A stretch of 64,000 nucleotides of DNA, from positions 70,857,879-70,921,878 of the forward strand of contig NC_079314.1 in the NCBI RefSeq assembly GCF_029931775.1. Direction: 5' to 3'. A program made the position numbers and the translations under genes. Source of the DNA: Euleptes europaea (taxonomy: Eukaryota > Chordata > Lepidosauria > Squamata > Sphaerodactylidae). Of the stretch, positions 1-12,005 are shown one piece after another. Numbering within the stretch: position 1 is the stretch's first letter; each line of letters opens with the position of its first letter. The notes below the pieces were generated by a model. It was not told the DNA's origin. It saw only the letters and a list, made by a program, of their open reading frames with translations, and ran no database searches.

Positions 1-1438
1 TTTAAGCTCTCTGGTGGAGGATTCTCCTCTGGAGTGAAAAGGAACACATTTGGGTTTTGGATCAGGAAGTATCCATAACTTCTTATCTAGAGAACTAGCT
101 TTACAGTTGATAGAGTGATCCCTAAGAGTTTAAAGAGAAATAGCTCTGATGAAAGACGTTATCCCAGGCCAGTTTAACGAAGAAACTGGGGAAGTGTGTT
201 AATGTTCCTAACTCCTCCAACTAAAGAACCACTGCATAAAAGAAGCTTAAGTTTAAGAAACAAACCAGTGACTGCCAAGAGTAATAACTCTCTGTAGAAA
301 ATAATACTTTAAACACTTGTATGTGAACCATCTTAATACATTTGGAATTACAATTTATCACTTGAACATAATCATCTCATATTCCTCAATTCTGTTATTC
401 TGGCTTCCGGTGGTGCCGCTGGGGTGAGTGCCACGTTTCCCCAGGCTGTCCTGGGGGAAATCCAAGTTTGCATTAATCCTGGGATGCTATATGCACCCCA
501 ACCCGATCCTTGCAAGTGGGTCGGATAGCAGGAACTCCCTGCAGCCCGCAAAAGCAGTTTGACCTCCCAAATACTCTGAGGGAGCTTCTTTAAGTCCCTC
601 GGAGTTTTGGACGCCGGTCCTGCGAGGGCACCAAGGAAAGAAATCGCCAAAACGCAACTTCGGCACAAGGCTCTACCCTCCACCACCTTATAACCACCAC
701 AAAGACTACTTTAAGATAAGAACCTCACCTCTAGACGCTCAAGTGAGTACGTAAGAACCCTTCGTCTTTTATTGATGTTACTGAATAACCGGGGGGTAGA
801 TGAAGACATTTCCAGAATCCTTGTCCCTCCCTTAATCGAACTGGATAAGTTTGACCTATAAAATCCATCAGGATTAGAGGCAGGAGCCTTATCAAGTTGA
901 TCAGCTTAAACTAAAACAAAGAGCTAGAAAGACGCCTATAAGATGGACTAAAATCTCCACCAATGAGAAATACTTTTGAGGGAAGGGGAGGGTGAACTTC
1001 TCTCTTCCGGTGGAAGAAGAAAAGGAAAAAAGGAGTCCTCCAGCCACGTTTGCAACAAGGAACTCCTTAATCCGGAAGACCCTCTATACCACCCTCTCTA
1101 TCATCTGGCTTACAACAACAGGAAGCAACTCGTAGGACCGGATACATGTCGCACTCGAGCAACATAGAAATAGTTCCTGAAGGGAACAACCATCGAGAAG
1201 AGGCGATAGAAGGTCCACGGTGAAATCAACTTCCGGAATACTTCCTGATTGATCCGACCTAGAGCGGCCGGCAAAACTCGCTGGTATTTCAAAACTTTAA
1301 AAAGCTGTTTTAAAGTGAAATAGGGGTCTTTTCAAAGCGAAAAAATTATTAAGCTGATCATTGAAACATTTTCTATCAACAACTAATCAGAGGGTCCTGA
1401 TTGAGGACATGTATTTTACCAGCCTTACTTCAATGTAA
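1..1438 (+). promoter_or_regulatory. Probable 5' UTR / internal promoter region of the L1 element
   Basis: This stretch lies directly upstream of L1 ORF1 and has no recognisable gene. Short open frames on both strands (for example 372-686 minus) show no protein family features. L1 elements of lizards carry a 5' UTR of several hundred bases or more with an internal promoter, so most of this is inferred to be that UTR. I could not find the 5' end: the sequence after the poly(A) at 6513 (TTATGTTATTCGG) does not recur near the left edge, so the element may begin outside the window. Confidence 0.45.
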
Positions 1439-2422
1439 ATGTCTGCATCCCGACCCCGTTCTGGCTCATTACATAGCCCTGCCTATACAAAACTGAAAGA
1501 AGCGACACAAACCTTAACCATGGAAAAGAAGTTGCAAGACATGTTAGCCAAGCAAACAGAGGCAACAACTAAGCAGTTTGAACAGATGTCTACACAAATG
1601 AAACAGCTGACTGCTATGATGACAAATCTTGGCCAAGCATCTCAAGCTATTAACCAAAAGCTAGATGTGGTTACAGAAGACCTTAAAGTTGTAAAGACCC
1701 AAATGAATACTATGAAGACGGATATGCAAGCAATGGATTCATCAGTTAAGAAAGTGATGGAAGAACACAAGGATACAAAGAAAAAATTAGAAAGCCAAGA
1801 GAAGGAGATTGAAACAATACAAACTAATCAGACAGCTGTTAAAGATCAGATAGCAATGATGGTGATGAGAGTTAGAGAAACCAACCTTCATCTGCGCAAT
1901 TTTCCAGATATGATGGGAGACAACAAAGAAACTGTAGTCCCAAATCTGGCTTATTTATTTCAAATAGAAGAACAAGAATTGAACCAAGCCATCAACAGAG
2001 TTTACAGAATACCATTACCTGCTAGAATGAAAAGATCTAAACCAAGAGATCTCATGATTGTTTTTTATGACACTAGGATCAAGGATAGGATCATGAAGAT
2101 CCATTATGACAGTCCAGTTTCAGCAGGAGATATTCCTCTAATATTATTAAAGGACATACCAAGACATTTACTCTCACAGAGGAATAATTACAAAGAATTT
2201 GTGTCTGTCTTGAAAGCTAAGGGTATCAAATATCGTTGGATTATGCCACAAGGCTTGGCTTTTACCTACAAAGAAATGAAAATGACAATCTTATCTCCAT
2301 CGGAGGTGGGAAAATTTCTGAGGAAATACAAGACAGAGCTTAAAGGACTAACCCTGGAACAAAAGGAAGAGGAAGAAGAAGAAGAAGAACCACAGGGAGC
2401 AGAAGGAGGCACTGTGTTATAG
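1439..2422 (+). CDS. L1 ORF1 protein (RNA-binding nucleic-acid chaperone)
   Basis: The 327-residue open frame encodes an L1 ORF1p, the trimeric RNA-binding protein that coats L1 RNA in the retrotransposition particle. Residues about 20-140 form a Gln/Lys/Met-rich heptad region expected to be a coiled coil. Residues about 145-240 look like the RRM domain, beginning near NLHLRNFPD, with basic segments such as RMKRSKPRD. Residues about 245-305 look like the C-terminal domain (IPLILLKDIPRHLL region onward). The protein ends in a run of eight Glu at about 312-319, which is unusual for the family. The ATG at 1439 is followed directly by a Ser/Arg-rich head and has no earlier in-frame competitor that reads better. 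The gap to ORF2 is 32 bases, as expected for L1 bicistronic RNA. The frame is intact. Confidence 0.93.
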   Translation: MSASRPRSGSLHSPAYTKLKEATQTLTMEKKLQDMLAKQTEATTKQFEQMSTQMKQLTAMMTNLGQASQAINQKLDVVTEDLKVVKTQMNTMKTDMQAMDSSVKKVMEEHKDTKKKLESQEKEIETIQTNQTAVKDQIAMMVMRVRETNLHLRNFPDMMGDNKETVVPNLAYLFQIEEQELNQAINRVYRIPLPARMKRSKPRDLMIVFYDTRIKDRIMKIHYDSPVSAGDIPLILLKDIPRHLLSQRNNYKEFVSVLKAKGIKYRWIMPQGLAFTYKEMKMTILSPSEVGKFLRKYKTELKGLTLEQKEEEEEEEEPQGAEGGTVL

Positions 2423-2454
2423 ACTGAATATTTTGCTTCAATAACTACTACATC

Positions 2455-5400
2455 ATGGCAAAAGTAATTTCTTGGAATGTGAATGGTTTGAATGAAAAAA
2501 CCAAACGGGCTAGAATTTTTAAACATTTACAGAAATACAAATACTCCCTAATTTGTCTGCAAGAGACTCATATAGCAATAAAACACAAAAAATACCTGGA
2601 TAGGCAAATGCTTGGACAAGCATTTGTTGCATCGGCTAAAACAAAAACAAAGGGAGTTGTGATATATGCTCATTCTAGCCTTAGTCCTGAACTACTGTAC
2701 AAAGACAATGAAGGGAGAATTGTAATTATCAAGACCAAAATACTGGGGCAAAAGACGATTGTAGTAGGAATATATGCACCTAACGAAGGAAAAGCTAAAT
2801 TTTATGGACAACTACATGAACTGATTTCTCAGTATGCAAATGATCAGATTCTTTGATGGGCGATTTCAATGGTGTCACTCTCCCAATCTTGGATAAAAAA
2901 TCAAAAGGAAAAGACGAAAATGAAGGATGCTTACCTAAAACCTTCTTCACCATGGCTTCAGAATTGGAAATACAAGACATCTGGAGAACAATGAATACAA
3001 CGGCTAAAGAATATACTTTTTATTCAGCGAGACACGACTCACACTCCAGAATAGACATGATACAGGCTAGTAAATCTATTTTCACGCAACTACGTAAAAT
3101 CCAAATTGTACCAAGAACTTTTTCTGATCATAATCCAGTTACATTTGAATGGAACAATAAACAAGCATTTAGATGGTGATTAAATGATAAACTTTTAAAG
3201 GATAACAAGATTCAAAAAGAACTACAGGATTTAATTAAAGATTTTTTTGAAATTAACCTTAATGGGGAAACTTCGCTGAATACAGTTTGGGATGCATTTA
3301 AAGCTGTTCTAAGAGGATTTATGATACAGAAACACACGGCCTGGAAGAAAACTCAACTACAATTTACCAATAATATACTTTGGGATTTACAAAATTTGGA
3401 GCAAAAACTGGTTATGGCTTTACATGAAGAAGAGAAAAATGATATACAAATAAAGATTTCTGTATCTAAACACCAACTAAATTTGATAATAATGGAGGAA
3501 ATGAACAAAAATTTAAAATCCGCTAAACAAAAATACTTTGAACATGCTAATAAACCTGGAAAATTTTTGGCGACCCAACTGAAAGATGCATTTCAAAAGA
3601 AGATTATAACAAAAATTCAATCCGCTAAAGGACCAGTTTATACAACTACGGATAGTAGAAACAAAAAGAATTTGTTTCATTCTATACTAAGTTATATCAG
3701 AAAGAAAATATCTCAAAAAAGAAAATAGACAAGTTTTTAAATTCAATACAGATGAATGTCCTTTCAAAGCCCCAACAAGAATGGATAGATGCACCAATTA
3801 CAAAGGATGAAATACAAGAAGCAATAATGAAACAAAAAACGGACAAGACACCAGGACCAGATGGAATTACTGCACTATTTTATAAAACATTTAGTGACAA
3901 TTTAGTGAACTTTTTTGTATTACTTTGTAATACAATTTTGGATAAGGGAGCATCCCCAGAGACTTGGTCACATGCATTTATATCGTTGATACCTAAGGAA
4001 GGAAGAGATCCAGAAAAAACTTCAAATTATAGACCTATCTCGCTGTTAAATGTGGATTATAAGTTTTATGCTTCGGTCTTATCGAATAGGATAAAGCATT
4101 TTATTAAGGACCTTATACATGAAGACCAAGCAGGTTTTGTTCCAGGAAGGCAAATTAAAGATAATATAAGAGTTTTATTAGATTCATTGGAATATTATGA
4201 TCAGAATATTCAACAAACGGCTGCCTTTGTATTTTTGGATGCAGAGAAAGCCTTTGATATGGTCTCCTGGGACTTTATGAAAAAGATATTGGAAAAATTA
4301 AATTTTGGAGACCGTTTCTTGAGAGGTATATCAGCCATATATACATCCCAACAGGCAAAAATTCTGGTGAATGAATCGATGTCTGACAACTGCGCAATCA
4401 AGAAAGGAACCAGACAAGGATGTCCTCTGTCTCCATTATTATTTTTGTTGGTGTTGGAATCACTATGCTGTAAGTTAAGGAGTATGGAGGACATTCGCGG
4501 ATTAAAAATTAAAAAACATGAATTCAAATTGAGAGCATTCGCGGATGATCTTCTGTTAATCTTGGAGAACCCAACACAATCAATGAAGATATTGTTGGAA
4601 ACTTTGGACGATTTTGGAAATGTATCGGGATTTAAAGTTAACCAGGAAAAAATAAAGACAATATTTAAGGATTTATCAGAAACAGAACAACAGGAATTCA
4701 TATCATATACAGGTTGGGAGAAGGCTAATAAGATCAAATATTTGGGAATCTGGATCTCTGCAAAGAATAAAGACTTGATAACCAATAACTATCTTAAACT
4801 ATGGGACAAAATAAAAACTGATATGATCATTTGGTCAAATAAAAAATTGTCACTTTTGGGACGTATATCAACAGTTCAAATGAACGTTTTACCAAGGATG
4901 CTTTTTTTATTCCAAAATATGCCTATAATATCACATGTTAAATACTTTGATACCTGGAGGAAAGACGTATTAAATTTCATCTGGCAAGGGAAAAAACCGA
5001 GGATTGCTTATAAACATCTGGTGGACTCTAAAGTTAGAGGAGGTTTAGCACTACCTAACTTTCAACTTTATGCTGAAGCGGCCGCTTTAGTATGGCTAAA
5101 GGACTGGATGAACTTATCCAATTTGCGTTTGTTAGATCTTGAAGGATTTAACAGTATAAGTGGATGGCATGGCTATTTATGGTATGGTAAAATTAAGATA
5201 TAAGCATCATTTCGTAACCATATAATCAGGTCCTCCTTATTTCATATATGGATGAGGTATAAACATATTCTTGAACCAGTAACACCGATGTGGATATCAC
5301 CTCAATAAATGTTGACATTACGCCCACTTAGATTGGACAAATTTATCACCTACCAAGAGTTAATTAACTGGGAAGGAAAGAAAAGCTCACTAAAAGACTT

Positions 5401-6204
5401 TCAGTTACTTAAAGACGATTTACAATGGCTTCAATATCATCAAATTAAATCAGTATTTACACAAGATATGAAGAATGGATTCTCTAAAGAAAAATCGCCT
5501 TTTCACAGGATGCTATTAGATAACAATACTCAACTGATTTCTAAAATGTATAATCTTCTTTTAACAATTTATTGTGAGCAGGAAATAATCAAACCAACAA
5601 TGATTAATTGGGCTCAAACTGTGGGACATGATATTGCCCTAAACAAATGGGAAAGACTATGGGCGAAAGACCTGAAAGGAATAAATGCGCAGTCAATTCG
5701 AGAAAATATCTAAAAAATGATGTATAGATGGCATTTAACGCCTAAGAAGATTGCAAAGATCTACAAAGTGACATCCCCTAAATGTTGGAAATGTAATAAA
5801 GAAGTTGGTTCTTTTTATCATATGTGGTGGACTTGTGATAAAGCTAAGGATTTTTGGGTATGATATATAACGAATTAAGACTAATAGTACAAAAAAATAT
5901 ACCCAAAACACCAGAAATGATGCTATTAAGTATGATACCTGACGATTTGTTAAAACAAAGGACTTTTTTGATTTACGCGACTACAGCTGCAAGACTGCTT
6001 TATGCAGCAAAATGGAAAGGGGCAGACACTCCTGGGAAAAAAGACTGGACTATGAAAATGTTTGAACTGGTGGAAATGGCAAAACTTACAGCTATTTTAA
6101 ATCAAAAAGACAATGTTCAATTTATGGGGGAATGGGAGGCTTGGATGAAATATTGTGAATATGAACTAGGACTGGGGAAAATGGAAGAGTACCTTTTAAT
6201 CTGA
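2455..6204 (+). pseudogene. L1 ORF2 (endonuclease-reverse transcriptase), broken
   Basis: The frame begins MAKVISWNVNGLN, a typical L1 endonuclease start, with QETHI, MGDFN, SRIDMI and SDHNPV marking the catalytic motifs up to about 3150. The reverse transcriptase follows: GPDGITALFYK, NYRPISLLN, FLDAEKAFDMVSW, GTRQGCPLSP and the catalytic FADD at 4538-4549. The C-terminal part contains YRWHLTP and a CWKC...H...C cluster (about 5785-5840). Lesions: a one-base loss near 2851, a TGA at 3177-3179 in place of an expected CGA, a frameshift in the A-rich tract near 3715-3725, TAA at 5201-5203, TAA at 5306-5308, TAA at 5711-5713, and a frameshift near 5860. The longest intact piece is 3752-5203, which holds the whole reverse transcriptase core. 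Open frames on the opposite strand here are shadows. Confidence 0.93.
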
Positions 6205-6512
6205 TCTAGAAGACATTGTTAACATAAAGAAACGTAATCAATTATATTGATAGTATAAAGTGATTGAAACCTAATTGAGATATAAGAATAATTAAGATCA
6301 GACCATATCATGATGGGATAGAATACTTTATTAAGAGGCGGACGGAGGTGATGGGGAAGTCAATAAATTTTCCTTTATTTTTTATTTTTATTTAGCACTT
6401 AAACAATTATAACAACATTACCTATGATTTAGTTTTTAATATTACATATATTGTTGTTTGTTAACATGGAAAATTTATATTATAAAAACCAATAAAATTT
6501 TCAAAAAAAAAA
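6205..6512 (+). other. L1 3' UTR and poly(A) tail
   Basis: Non-coding tail of the L1. It contains a short purine-rich stretch (GGCGGACGGAGGTGATGGGG at 6336-6355), T-rich sequence, the AATAAA signal at 6491-6496 and an A-run at 6503-6512, after which unique sequence resumes. Confidence 0.8.
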
Positions 6513-6934
6513 TTATGTTATTCGGTTACAAACCACATTCTTGTTATGAAGCTTTGCTAATCTGTCTTTTAAATCCTCCCAAAGAGACAAATAAAACCAT
6601 TTTAAGTTGTACTTCAAAAAGACTCTTGAGTGCCATATATTTCTAACCTTTTATAGAAAATAAGTGATCCATCCTAATTAGTGGCAATGGTATAACAAAT
6701 TGTAAGTCTCAACAGAGATAGTGAGAGTTGGTGTGTGTGAGAACAAAATTAAAAAAATAATTGAAACAAGAGGAGGTCTGTCATAGTATCACTACTGCTA
6801 TTGTATTTACTTCTGAGTTGTATTCACTTTAACTGTAGTCCCCTTTAACATACAATTCCCTATCTGTGTAGAATACAATGCCTGTTTCTTCATTACACAG
6901 TTAAAAACAGCATCCGGAAGATGAAGGGGAATTC
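6513..6934. other. Unassigned intergenic sequence
   Basis: AT-rich non-coding sequence between the L1 tail and the first hairpin element. I recognise no gene or repeat. Confidence 0.5.
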
Positions 6935-6935
6935 A

Positions 6936-7229
6936 GGCCTTTTATGCAGTGACGTTTCCCTGTGGTCATCACCCTCTCTGACTGCTTTGGGGCTTCCTTT
7001 TGATTATGCAATGCCTTTTTTTGACAGTCAGAGATCAGCTCGCTCTCCCTATGCATTTTGCCTGTGTTTTCTGGATGCTGTTCTAGCCAGAATCTGGAAA
7101 ATGTGGGCAAAATGCACAGGGAGAGCAAGGCGATCTCTGACAGTTGGAAAAGGCATGCATAATCAAAAGGAAGCCCCAAAGCAATTGGTGGGAAGGACCA
7201 CCAATTTTATGCTCCTGCATAAAAGGCCT
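6936..7229. mobile_element. Hairpin non-autonomous DNA element A, copy 1
   Basis: The two ends are inverted repeats (AGGCCTTTTATGCAG left, CTGCATAAAAGGCCT right) and the inner arms also pair, for instance GGCTTCCTTTTGATTATGCA against its complement near 7157-7176. It is therefore a foldback MITE of about 294 bp with no coding capacity. A second copy is at 9997-10281. The flanks TTCA/TTAA hint at a 3-4 bp TSD but are not exact, so the superfamily is unassigned. Confidence 0.75.
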
Positions 7230-9996
7230 TAAACTCCTACCACCAGTGCAATCAGACGTAAAGTTACTCCTGTCTAAGCCCACTGAATGTGGTGAGCATT
7301 GAATGCAATAACTCTGCATAGAATTGTACTGTAACATCCTGCAGAGGAGAAGCAGAAATACAAACTTCTCATATCCATTTTTCTTCCTTCTCAACCTGTG
7401 CATGCATGGAGCTAAGTTTGTATCTATCTCCATTAGAGTGAATTGTGCCTCTTTTAAACTTAACCTCTTTTAAAAACAAAAGCTGTACACATGGATTTCC
7501 CCAAAAGGTCAAATAGTGTACCCCCAGGACTATTTCTGGTTGGAAAGATGGTACAATGGGGAACTCTTAAGCCCCATCCCCACCTGTGTCACAGCCACAA
7601 GGAATTGAGGAGCACCTGCAACTCCCATTTGACTGTTACACTAGTGACAGGGTACAGACCACCCAGACCCAAACCCTGTTTTTCATAACAAGTGAATCTG
7701 GATTGAAAAATGAACCTGACATACACATAGATAACACAATTGGCATGAAATGCAAGTTTCATTTTGTAGCTGATGCTGCGTTTTAAAGAAAAGGAAACCG
7801 TTTTGAAAACATTGGTACATCAGATATCAGAATTAACTTTTTAGCATATAACTGGCAGAATCTGTGCCTTTAAATACGTATTTAAAAAAACCCAATTTCA
7901 AAACAGTGCACCATTTCAACAAAGAAAAGTTAAACGTTTTAAAAGCATTCCCTTGCAGCCAGTGACAGAATTCCAACAGTCTTTGTAGCCTGTAGGATCA
8001 CTTTACAGCAGACTTTATATCTACCATGAAAAGCTGTCTGGAATTTATTATGAAGCAAAAATGCCACCAAACTGGAAATTTCACATAGAGGGAAAACAGT
8101 GATATTGTTCTTTTAGCCTGATATGCTGGAGATGATGTAATCCAAGTATTATGATTTACAACAAATTCATACGTTATGCAGGGAAGTCATTCTCCAGGGA
8201 GATGTGCGGTAAATGGAGAATACCAGTGGCAAATAGAATTTACATCAAAGCAATCCTAGAAACCTCAAACACTCATTATTCTATTCATGACCTTTGCTAT
8301 TGTGCAGACGGAGAATATAGCTGAACATAATGGTAGTTTTTACTGAAAACTAAACATTTCTATTTAAATGATTGCTGAAAATGAGATGAAAACCTTTATG
8401 TAAACAATGCAATAGATCCTTCCAATACTATGCACCCTTGTTAATCAGCAAATTGGCTATAAATCCTGAAGGCATTTTATTAAATTGATGCTGTTAAAAT
8501 GGTGGGGTTGCTTAAAACGGTGGGGTAGCTTAGGTGATAAAGTGCCCATTGTGCACTATGGGGATCATGGCTTGAATCAAACCTAAGACATAAACCCAAT
8601 GTGTTTGTGATCTCTACTGAGCTTTCTGTAGTCATGGAAAGCATTTTAACATTTTGCCCAACGCTCACTGCTCCCCACCGCCACCACTTGTGTTCAAGAC
8701 CCATACCAGCTGCCAACCACTTTTCAAGCTACCAAAATGACTGTTAGTCCTTTCCCATGAGTACCTGTCTAGTAAGAAGCTTTTACCACTCATGTTTGGA
8801 AAACCCTGACATTCCCTATGCGTCAAAATTCTGATCTTCATGAGAGGAGATAGAAAATCTCATTGCCTGCTTTCATTGAGCTCATTTTTTTCCAGAGTTT
8901 TTGTGTCCACTGTTAAATCTCCCCATTCCAAGCTCCTGCACCAGGACCATTCTGCCTCCATTTTGTGGTGCCTCCATTTTGTGTGAGCCAGCTAGCTCAA
9001 CCACAGAAAGGTGAAATGTTAGTACAGGCCAAAACAAGGCAAGGTCAGCTCCATACATGTTTTTCTAGGATATTTCAATTGAGCCAAAACACCATGCCCT
9101 GATTGCCTGATCTTGATATAGCCTAACAGAAGGAACCTCCAGAGATCACAAAACCTGTAATGAAAGAAAGTTGTTGCAGTGGTGCCCTATTATTATCTGG
9201 TTTGGGCTCCCCTTATTTGGAAAACCTTCTTCCTGAACGTATCTTTCTGTCTCAAGCCTTACCCTTTACACACTGCTCAGCTGACCCTGATCCTTATATC
9301 CAACACCTCTGCCTCCCTCCAACCCCATAAGAATCATACGTTTGTTTCTATTACTGCTCATCTCTTTAACAAGAGCTGCCCTCATCCTTTTCAATTCAGC
9401 TTTCAGCTCAGTGTTCCTCTTTGGAATCTTGACTGTATTGCAGGTCTGATGTGCTTGTCAATCCCAGCCTCCCTCCATATGCTGTACTCCTTTATTCCCT
9501 GAAATGCTGCCTGGATTCCCCATTGGCACCATCCCCAAGTGATCCCCTCCTTCTGCTCCTAACCTTCAGGTTATAACAGGTATGAGGTCCGCCTGAGATC
9601 TTTGGACCCTGGAATAGCATCCCAGTGCACAAAAGGATAGTCAGCATCTCCCTTCAATCCCCCTTCTCTTCCCCCCCTTTTCTTTTTTACCTCTGACATT
9701 CAAATTACACATTATGGATAAATATTGTGTAGGTACTAGAATCTGGGATATATATTCATGGGTACTTTAATATTACTGTATAGCACCTACAGATTACTCT
9801 ATGTCCAAGTATCTTGGTTTCTCTCAACAAACTTTCTCTGATTACTCTTCTAAATTACCACCTGTCTTCATTTCAACCTTGTATTGGAGCTCTATTAGTT
9901 TGTCAAAAAGATTCTTAAAATAAAACTATGCTGGTCAAAATCCCAATCTGGGGGTGGGGGTGAATATTCCCTTCTAGCCTGGTGTTAACACCTGAG
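7230..9996. other. Unassigned intergenic sequence
   Basis: No convincing gene or known repeat. A direct repeat of GCCTCCATTTTGTG occurs near 8954-8984. The open frame at 9179-9502 (107 codons) is hydrophobic and low in complexity and matches no family I recognise. Confidence 0.45.
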
Positions 9997-10281
9997 AGGC
10001 CTTTTATACAGGGACGTTTCTCCGCGGTCTCCCCTGCCAACTGCTTCAGGGGCTTCCTTTTGATTATGCATCCCTTATCCTCTTGTCTGAGGTTGCCTCC
10101 CTCTCCCCGCACATTTTGCCCAAATTTTCAGATTCTGGCTAAAATAGCATCTGGAAAACACGGGCAAACACAGGGAGAATGAGGCGACCTCTGTTGGGCG
10201 GGAAAGTGATGCATAATCAAAAGGAAGCCATGAAGCAGTCTGCGGGGGTGAACGTGGGGAAACGTCCCTGCATAAAAGGCC
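9997..10281. mobile_element. Hairpin non-autonomous DNA element A, copy 2
   Basis: Same structure as the copy at 6936: AGGCCTTTTATACAGG at the left, CCTGCATAAAAGGCC at the right, and internal paired arms including CTTCCTTTTGATTATGCA and TGCATAATCAAAAGGAAG. Length is about 285 bp. No clear TSD is visible. Confidence 0.75.
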
Positions 10282-10513
10282 AAAAAACCAGGACAGGAAG
10301 TGTAATATGGCAGAAGAAAGCTTTCATACCTCAGAGTCCAGATTGGGAAGCAGACTCATTCACACAAGACACGAGCATAACTGACATGTGTAAAGACTAC
10401 ACATGGAAACAAGGCCCAATTGCATAAACTTTTGGTGTGGTCCCAGGGCACAGCAGGCAGGTCAGACATCGACAAAGACTGTTACCGGACTGCCTACCAG
10501 CCTTCATCGCCAC

Positions 10514-10818
10514 TGTTAAGTCCGCGTGGGGAGGACACACGAGGTCGAGACGGAGTTCCAACAACAACGCTTTATTATAGTGAAGAACAGAACTAAAGAA
10601 CACAGTGCAAACGGCCCTGCTTATATGCCCCCCTGGCTGCCCGCGGCCACTCCCCCCGATCCGTGATAGGGGGGGAACAACCCCGGGTCGCCAATGGCGC
10701 GTGCCGGTTTGGGCCAATGGCGCGTGCAGGGTTTAGGATCCTTCGTCCGAGACTCAAGTTCCTAAGTTTCCCCCTGCATATCGCCTAACTATATACATAT
10801 ATAACAAAGACCATGACA
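10514..10818 (-). mobile_element. LTR of an endogenous retrovirus-like element (fossil)
   Basis: On the minus strand a 305-bp segment runs from TGTCATGG to ACTTAACA, the usual TG...CA ends. It contains two GCCAATGGCGCG (CCAAT-box-like) copies, a TATA-like CATATAAGCA and an AATAAA polyadenylation signal in the order expected for U3-R-U5. No second LTR or coding region is present in the window. No TSD is obvious. The bases just beyond its 3' end (10513 downward) begin TGGCGATGAAGG, which resembles a primer-binding site of tRNA-Ser type, so a short internal remnant (about 10440-10513) may be attached. The family (ERV1-like or other) is not settled. Confidence 0.7.
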
Positions 10819-10978
10819 GGAGTGGACCAGCCAGGCAGGTGCTTCAGGTGCAGGCAAGGAAGCAGCAGAGTGACCTGTTGGCAGGGCATGGCCAGGAACT
10901 CCAATGTGGGTCGCTCATGCATGCTACACCAGTAAGGGGGAAAGGTACCCCATCAGGGCAGTGGAGAGACTGGGGCTG

Positions 10979-11267
10979 AAGAAGAAGAGTTGGTTTTTAT
11001 ACCCTGCTTTTCTCTACTGTAAGGAGTTTCAAAGCAGCTTACAATCGCCTTCCCTTCCGCCCCCCAAAAGGCACCTTGTGAGGTAGATAGGGCTGAGAGA
11101 GTTCTGAGAGAACTGTGACTAGCCCAAGGTCACCCAGCAGGCTTTGTGTAGAAGAGTGGGGAATCAAACCTGGTTCTCCAGAGTCTGCTACTCATGTGTA
11201 GGAGCTGGGAATCAAACACAATTCTCCAGATTAGAGTCCACCACTCTTAACCACGCTGGCTCTCACA
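10979..11267 (-). mobile_element. tRNA-derived SINE, type A
   Basis: A member of the commonest SINE in the window. Read on the minus strand it has a tRNA-like head (a degenerate A box, then GGTTTGATTCCC-like B box), the body with CTGGGTGACCTTGGGCTAGTC, CCTCACAAGGTG and the tail ending in AAAACCAACTCTTCTTC. It is RNA polymerase III transcribed in origin and mobilised in trans by a LINE. This copy has a shortened head. Confidence 0.8.
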
Positions 11268-11683
11268 CTGACAGCCAGAAGGGCAGTAGCTAAAACAAAG
11301 AGGGCATGCTTGGTTATTAGGAATGGATCTTGAGGTGGTTGGAGTTGGTAGCTGGTGGAAGACTGAGTAGGACTGTGCGAAAGGTGCATCAGTCAGGGGA
11401 GTGCAGTGAACCACCCTTGATGGGATGAATTGTAAGGCTCCAGGGCAGCTAACATGTGAAGGAACACAAGCAAAGGAGTAATAAAGGATGGACTCAGACT
11501 GATTGCAAGTAAGCCAGTATGGACACAGAAACCCAGCCTCCCCCTAGCCTGTTGCAGGCATCCCCCCCCCACCCCCCCACCGGCCCTAGTCACACTTGTC
11601 TTTCTCTGAGACCACTATCCCAGAGCAGGTCTCTTGGAGTAAGGTTGCTGGTAAGGAGGGATTTTTGTCACATCCCTTCATTG
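11268..11683. other. Unassigned intergenic sequence
   Basis: No gene or repeat recognised; includes a C-rich low-complexity run at about 11560-11582. Confidence 0.5.
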
Positions 11684-12005
11684 GAGCCAGTGTGGTGTTA
11701 AGAGTGGTGGTTAAGAGTGGTGGTTTGGAGCAGTGGACTCATTGCAGAACTGGGTTTGATTCCTCACTCCTCCACGTGAGCGGTGGACACTAATCTGGTA
11801 AACTGGATTTGTTTCCCCACTCCTCCGCATGAAGCCATCTGGGTGACCTTGGGCTAGTCACAGTTCTCTGAACTCTTTCAGCCCCACCTACCTCACAAGG
11901 TGTATGTTGTAAGGAGAGGAAGGGAAGGAGATTGTAAGCTGGTTTGAGTCTCCTTAAAGGGTAGAGAAATTCAGGACGTAAAAACCAACTCTTCCTCTTC
12001 TTCTT
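11684..12005 (+). mobile_element. tRNA-derived SINE, type A
   Basis: Complete copy on the plus strand: GAGCCAGTGTGGTG head, a duplicated TTAAGAGTGGTGG segment, B-box-like GGGTTTGATTCC, body with GGTGACCTTGGGCTAGTCAC and the tail AAAACCAACTCTTCCTC followed by a CTT-rich run. Confidence 0.82.

Larger units (their letters stand above)
1439..6512 (+). mobile_element. L1-clade LINE, near full length, ORF2 broken
   Basis: An autonomous non-LTR retrotransposon of the L1 clade, shown by the ordered ORF1 (coiled coil, RRM), ORF2 (apurinic endonuclease, reverse transcriptase, Cys-rich C-terminus), a 3' UTR with AATAAA at 6491-6496 and an A-run at 6503-6512. ORF1 is fully open. ORF2 is not: I count three frameshifts and four in-frame stops, so this copy cannot move itself. 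The open ORF1 and few lesions argue for a fairly young insertion. The start given is that of ORF1; the real 5' end is further left. Confidence 0.93.

Noticed and set aside
4210-4785. 191-codon minus-strand open frame
   Set aside because: It lies wholly opposite the L1 reverse transcriptase core and its translation has no family features; it is a shadow frame.
8907-9180. Possible LTR around the repeated GCCTCCATTTTGTG
   Set aside because: No TATA box or polyadenylation signal in order and no matching end; evidence too weak.
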